Source of the DNA: Bifidobacterium breve
GTDB lineage: Bacteria > Actinomycetota > Actinomycetes > Nanopelagicales > Nanopelagicaceae
DNA: 8,506 nt
Assembly (NCBI GenBank): GCA_943324025.2
Contig: CALPKA020000015.1
Span: 1-8,506, forward strand
Direction: 5' to 3'
Each line of letters starts with the position of its first letter. Position 1 is the stretch's first letter. The notes beneath the pieces are model-generated. The model did not search any database and had not been told where the DNA came from. It saw nothing but the letters and a program-made list of their open reading frames with translations. The position numbers were made by a program, and so were the translations under genes. Shown in pieces: positions 5,329 through 8,506 of this stretch.

Positions 5329-6456
5329 ATGAACCAACCATCAGATACACCATGGTGGCAGCCAAGTGCTGAAAATAAGCCAAAGCAAATTGTTTTCAAG
5401 AGAAGTAACTCAAATTTTTATATTTTTGCAGTAATCATCGCCTTAATAGCTGGTGGTGTTGGTGCATTTTTAGGTCGTGGTGGTGCAACTAATTTAAGTG
5501 CTAACTTAGTTCAAACAACTAATTCAATTGAGAGAGCTCCAGATTCCATTGCAGGTCTTGCAGCCCGAGTTATTCCAGCAGTAGTTTCAATCGCAGTAAA
5601 GGGGTCAGGAAGTTCAGGAACTGGATCAGGATTTTTCTTAGACAGCGATGGATTTATATTGACCAATAACCATGTGGTTGAAGCTGCTGCGCAAAGCGGG
5701 AGTATTACAGTTGAATTATCAGATGGTAAAAAATATAGAGCAAAATTGATTGGTAGAGACAGCTCATATGATTTAGCAGTTTTAAAAATTGATGTTGTTG
5801 GTGCACCAACCCTGCAGTTAGGTGATAGTGAAAAAGTTCAAGTTGGAGATGCAGTTATTGCGATTGGCTCCCCATTAGGTTTATCTGGCACTGTGACAGC
5901 CGGAATTATCAGTTCTAAAAATCGTGCAGTTACTACCGGTAATGGAAATGGTGAGAGTTCATTTATAAATGCACTACAAACAGATGCTGCGATTAATCCT
6001 GGAAACTCTGGCGGACCTTTAGTTGATGCAACCGGTGCTGTAGTTGGGATTAACTCAGCAATTGCAACACTGGGTTACACCACACAAGCCGGTTCTATTG
6101 GATTAGGTTTTGCGATTCCAATAAATCAAGCGAAAAAAACTGCGGATCAGTTAATTAAGACTGGGTCAGCTACTTATCCAATTATGGGAATTTCTGTTGA
6201 CACTAGATTTGCAGGTCCAGGTGCTCAAATAACTAGTGATGGTGTTGGAATTACACCGGGCGGGCCTGCGGAAAAGGCTGGATTAAAAGCGGGGGATGTA
6301 ATTATTGAGTTTGCTGGCACCGAGATAGAGAATTCAGATCAATTGATCGTAGTGATTAGAAGCAAAAATGTAGGAGATAAGGTCAAACTCAAGTATGTTC
6401 GCAATAATTTAACCAAAGAAGTAACTGTTACTTTAGCCGCTTCAAAGGGACAATAA
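5329..6456 (+). CDS. htrA: HtrA/DegP-type membrane-anchored serine protease with PDZ domain
   Basis: HtrA proteases degrade or chaperone misfolded proteins outside the cytoplasmic membrane. The 375 residues show a short cytoplasmic N-terminus with the PWWQP motif common in actinobacterial HtrA, a single transmembrane segment (about 30-48) acting as an uncleaved anchor, a linker, a trypsin-like domain (about 72-275) and one PDZ domain (about 285-372). The catalytic triad is intact: His115 in TNNHVV, Asp148 in SYDLAVLKI and Ser227 in GNSGGPL. The ATG follows the methyltransferase stop with no gap (TAAATG) and has no ribosome binding site, so translation probably re-initiates. tatB follows after one base. 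In mycobacteria sigE and rseA sit between the methyltransferase and htrA; here both are absent. Confidence 0.95.
   Translation: MNQPSDTPWWQPSAENKPKQIVFKRSNSNFYIFAVIIALIAGGVGAFLGRGGATNLSANLVQTTNSIERAPDSIAGLAARVIPAVVSIAVKGSGSSGTGSGFFLDSDGFILTNNHVVEAAAQSGSITVELSDGKKYRAKLIGRDSSYDLAVLKIDVVGAPTLQLGDSEKVQVGDAVIAIGSPLGLSGTVTAGIISSKNRAVTTGNGNGESSFINALQTDAAINPGNSGGPLVDATGAVVGINSAIATLGYTTQAGSIGLGFAIPINQAKKTADQLIKTGSATYPIMGISVDTRFAGPGAQITSDGVGITPGGPAEKAGLKAGDVIIEFAGTEIENSDQLIVVIRSKNVGDKVKLKYVRNNLTKEVTVTLAASKGQ
6444..6450 (+). promoter_or_regulatory. Ribosome binding site of tatB
   Basis: AAAGGGA lies within the last codons of htrA, 7 nt before the tatB ATG at 6458. It supports this start and suggests tatB is translated on its own initiation rather than only by coupling. 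Confidence 0.55.
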
Positions 6457-6457
6457 A

Positions 6458-6754
6458 ATGTTTAATATTGGTGGCGGTGAGATTCTTGCACTGATGGTAA
6501 TTGGCATGATTCTTATTGGGCCAGACAAATTACCTAATATTGCTGCTGATGCTGCTCGGTTTCTAATTAAAATGAAAAATATGGCACAGAATGTCACAAA
6601 TGATCTTAAGGAAAACCTCGGGCCAGGCTATGAAGATCTTCAAGTAAAAGATCTGCATCCAAAAGCTCTAATTAAGAAACACATTGGTGATGTGATTGAT
6701 AAATCAGATCTTGAAGTTAAGCCAAAACCAAAGATTGATCCAGAGATCCTATGA
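6458..6754 (+). CDS. tatB: Twin-arginine translocase subunit TatB
   Basis: TatB works with TatC to recognise twin-arginine signal peptides of folded proteins at the cytoplasmic membrane. The 98 residues have the family layout: a short N-terminus with the conserved glutamate (MFNIGGGE, Glu8), one transmembrane helix (about 7-21), the GP hinge in IGPDKLPN, and an amphipathic helix (about 27-50, DAARFLIKMKNMAQNVTNDL). A charged C-terminal tail rich in Lys/Asp (KPKPKIDPEIL) follows. TatA is similar, but the context between htrA and mrp and the MF-GGGE start fit actinobacterial TatB. The stop overlaps the mrp ATG (ATGA). No tatA or tatC is in the window. Confidence 0.88.
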   Translation: MFNIGGGEILALMVIGMILIGPDKLPNIAADAARFLIKMKNMAQNVTNDLKENLGPGYEDLQVKDLHPKALIKKHIGDVIDKSDLEVKPKPKIDPEIL

Positions 6755-7866
6755 GCACAATAGAGGCAATAAATAAAGCATTAAACAATGTTATTGATCC
6801 CGAGTTGCATAAACCACTCCCTGAGTTGGGGATGGTTGAGTCAGTAGATTTTAAAGATGGAAAAGCAGTAATTGGAATTTTGCTAACAATAGTTGGCTGC
6901 CCAATGAAAGATAGATTAAAAAATGATATCGATAAGGCTTTAGTTGAAATCTCTGAAATTAAGACCACTGAGGTCATTTTTGGGGTAATGAGCGAAGAGC
7001 AAAGAAATAATGTTAAGAAAATTATTAGAGGTGGGCGCGAAAAATTCATTCCATTTGCCCAGCCAGATTCTTTAACTAGGGTTTTAGGAATTGCCTCTGG
7101 TAAAGGTGGAGTAGGAAAATCATCAGTTACAGTTAACTTAGCTGTGGCTGCAGCTTTGCAAGGTTTAAAGGTTGGAATTTTAGATGCAGATGTCTATGGT
7201 CACTCAATTCCTAGATTAATGGGAATGCTGGATAAACGTCCTACAGCAATTGATCAAACATTTGTTCCAGTTGAAAACTACGGAGTAAAAGTTGTTTCTA
7301 TGGAGATGTTTAAACCGGAAAGATCTGATCCAGTTGCATATCGAGGCCCACTTTTGCACCGCGTACTTGAGCAATTATTAAGTGATGCTTACTGGGGAGA
7401 TATTGATTTGTTACTGCTTGATTTACCACCAGGTACCGGTGATATTGCAATCTCTCTTGGCCAGTTAATTCCTGGATCTGAAATTATTGTTGTAACAACT
7501 CCTCAAATCGCAGCAGCTGAGGTTGCAGAAAGAGCTGGAAGAATTGCTCATCAAATAAAGCAACCGGTAATTGGCGTTATTGAAAATATGTCAGAGACAA
7601 TTTCTGAAACCACGGGAGAGAAGATTTCAATTTTTGGAAGTGGTGGAGGCGAAGAAACTGCAAGACGATTAAGTGAGCTTGTTGGTGCCGATGTACCGCT
7701 TCTTGCAAAAATTCCATTTAATACAAATATTCGCGAAGGTGGAGATGCTGGTAACCCGCTAGTGCTAACTGACTCAAAAACCAAACAAATATTTGATTCG
7801 ATCTTGGATAAAATTATTATCAGGCCTAAATCTCTAGTAGGAGTCAGGCTAAATATAAATACTTAA
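6751..7866 (+). CDS. mrp: Mrp/NBP35 (ApbC)-family P-loop ATPase with N-terminal DUF59 domain
   Basis: The Mrp/ApbC family hydrolyses ATP and carries iron-sulfur clusters to target proteins in the cytoplasm. The 371 residues have an N-terminal DUF59/MIP18 domain (about 3-85, with DPELHKPLPELGMV and LTIVGCPM) and a ParA/MinD-type ATPase. Visible motifs are the deviant Walker A ASGKGGVGKSS (115-125, signature lysine after the first glycine), LDADVYGHSIPRLMG (144-158) and Walker B LLLLDLPPGTGD (220-231). The C-terminal CxxC, which binds the shared cluster in E. coli ApbC, is absent: ENMSETISETTGEKISIFGSGGG (278-300) has no cysteine. The only Cys is Cys50 in the DUF59 domain. The start overlaps the tatB stop by ATGA. 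The gene converges with DUF1003, sharing 4 bp. Confidence 0.93.
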   Translation: MSTIEAINKALNNVIDPELHKPLPELGMVESVDFKDGKAVIGILLTIVGCPMKDRLKNDIDKALVEISEIKTTEVIFGVMSEEQRNNVKKIIRGGREKFIPFAQPDSLTRVLGIASGKGGVGKSSVTVNLAVAAALQGLKVGILDADVYGHSIPRLMGMLDKRPTAIDQTFVPVENYGVKVVSMEMFKPERSDPVAYRGPLLHRVLEQLLSDAYWGDIDLLLLDLPPGTGDIAISLGQLIPGSEIIVVTTPQIAAAEVAERAGRIAHQIKQPVIGVIENMSETISETTGEKISIFGSGGGEETARRLSELVGADVPLLAKIPFNTNIREGGDAGNPLVLTDSKTKQIFDSILDKIIIRPKSLVGVRLNINT

Positions 7867-8357
7867 GCTTTCTTATTAATCTTATTTACAATTTCTTCAA
7901 TAGCATCAGAAATTTCACTGTGAAGGTAATCTCTTGTTGTTACCTCACCAATAGCACTTCTTAGGCTGGCAAGTTCACGAGTTAAGTACTCGGTATCAGC
8001 CATATTTCTTTCATCACGCTCTCGATCCTCATTTCCTTGAATACGATCACGATCTGCTTGCCTGTTTTGGGCAAGCAAAATCAAAGGCGCTGCATATGAT
8101 GCTTGCAGAGAAAGTAACAAAGTTAGAAATATAAATGGATAGTGATCAAATTTCAAATCCTCTGGTGCAAGTGAGTTCCAAATTACCCATATCAAAACGA
8201 ATGCAGTCATGAACACTAAGAATCGAGCGGTACCTAGAAAACGAGCAAATTTTTCTGACCAGCGGCCAAATGCTTCAGAGTCATATGATGGTTTTAAGCT
8301 TCTTCGAGCCTCGCGTGGATACTCAAGAGAGTTCTTATTTACATTCTTCTTTGCCAT
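7863..8357 (-). CDS. DUF1003 membrane protein
   Basis: A 164-residue protein with the DUF1003 layout. A basic N-terminus is followed by FGRWSEKFARFLGTARFLVF (30-49), a first transmembrane helix (about 44-62, ending WVIWN), HYPFIFLTLLLSLQASYAAPLILLAQNRQADRDR (72-105) with a second helix, and a charged coiled-coil-like tail (about 105-164). The PFIFLTLLLS and QNRQADRDR motifs define the family, whose function is not known to me. It lies 2 nt downstream of the stop of an MgtE-N/CBS gene on the same strand, an arrangement I recall from other Actinobacteria, so a role in magnesium or ion handling is a fair guess. A GTGAGG 14-19 nt upstream is a weak ribosome binding site. Its stop overlaps that of mrp. 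Confidence 0.9.
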   Translation of the reverse strand: MAKKNVNKNSLEYPREARRSLKPSYDSEAFGRWSEKFARFLGTARFLVFMTAFVLIWVIWNSLAPEDLKFDHYPFIFLTLLLSLQASYAAPLILLAQNRQADRDRIQGNEDRERDERNMADTEYLTRELASLRSAIGEVTTRDYLHSEISDAIEEIVNKINKKA

Positions 8358-8359
8358 GA

Positions 8360-8506
8360 TTATCTTGCCTCACTTTCTCTCTTTAAAGATTCAACATGTC
8401 GCCAGTTTTCTGGAAGTAAATGGTCTAGAACATCATCCACAGTTACTGCACCAAGCAAACGCTCATTTGAATCAACAATAGGCACAGCCAGTAGGTTGTA
8501 GCTAGC
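8360..8506 (-). CDS. C-terminal end of CBS-domain protein (MgtE-N type magnesium protein), partial
   Basis: The minus strand is open from the window edge to a TAA at 8360-8362 and encodes 48 residues: ASYNLLAVPIVDSNERLLG, then AVTVDDVLDHLLPENWRHVE and SLKRESEAR. The YNLLAVPIVD and LLGAVTVDDVLD segments are the end of a CBS domain. The ending LLPENWRH is what I know from actinobacterial proteins with an MgtE N-terminal domain and CBS pair, such as Rv1232c, which lack the MgtE membrane channel. CBS domains bind adenine nucleotides and sense Mg2+ in MgtE. The N-terminal part is outside the window. The DUF1003 ATG starts 2 nt after this stop, so the two form an operon. Confidence 0.85.
   Translation of the reverse strand, partial: ASYNLLAVPIVDSNERLLGAVTVDDVLDHLLPENWRHVESLKRESEAR

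Noticed and set aside
8209..8481. Open frame on the + strand across the DUF1003 start and CBS gene
   Set aside because: Antisense to two recognisable genes (DUF1003 and a CBS domain) and without any family resemblance.
1..8506. Search for a defence system, toxin-antitoxin pair, phage or mobile element, CRISPR array, tRNA or rRNA
   Set aside because: No transposase, integrase, repeat-spacer array, RNA gene signature or island-like composition shift was seen. All frames are filled by housekeeping families in conserved actinobacterial order.

Overview
The window looks like ordinary chromosome from a low-GC, streamlined actinobacterium. By eye the GC is about 40%, which is a rough estimate, not a computed value. 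Three things point to Actinobacteria: the actinobacterial form of DapD, the 59-residue DUF3117 protein, and the gene order dapD / LOG-family / DUF3117 / O-methyltransferase / htrA / tatB / mrp / DUF1003 / MgtE-N-CBS. From memory, that order follows the Mycobacterium tuberculosis Rv1201c-Rv1232c stretch with many genes missing. Low GC, almost no intergenic DNA and leaderless-looking starts fit the freshwater acI group (Nanopelagicales, e.g. Planktophila or Nanopelagicus). The lineage is an inference.

Layout. At the left edge is the 3' part of a membrane-anchored family 2 glycosyltransferase (1-696, +). It runs tail-to-tail into dapD (693-1625, -), sharing 4 bp. A 44-bp divergent spacer carries a promoter in each direction and leads to a + strand run: a LOG-type phosphoribohydrolase (1670-2206), an SRPBCC-fold protein joined to it by an ATGA overlap (2203-2664), a hairpin across the SRPBCC stop codon, and a 74-residue orphan protein resembling sigma-70 region 4 (2681-2905). 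DUF3117 (2990-3169) has its own likely promoter and a strong Shine-Dalgarno site.

The second + block is compact: pepA (3197-4690), an O-methyltransferase-like protein (to 5328), the membrane-anchored protease htrA (5329-6456), tatB (6458-6754) and the mrp ATPase (6751-7866). Gaps within the block are 0-1 bp or overlaps. Mrp again shares 4 bp tail-to-tail with a minus-strand pair: a DUF1003 membrane protein (7863-8357) and the C-terminal CBS end of an MgtE-N-type protein (8360-8506).

The genes cover housekeeping work: lysine and cell-wall precursor synthesis (DapD), purine-ribotide hydrolysis (LOG), peptide turnover (PepA), extracytoplasmic protein quality control and export (HtrA, TatB), Fe-S or P-loop ATPase function (Mrp) and probable magnesium handling (MgtE-N/DUF1003). 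I see no mobile element, CRISPR array, tRNA, rRNA, toxin-antitoxin pair or defence cassette.

The points worth a second look are a 19-bp perfect palindrome covering the pepA start codon, the hairpin between SRPBCC and the sigma-like gene, the absence of sigE/rseA beside htrA together with a stand-alone region-4-like protein nearby, a methyltransferase that has lost the usual acidic metal-site motif, an Mrp without the CxxC pair, and two convergent 4-bp gene overlaps.
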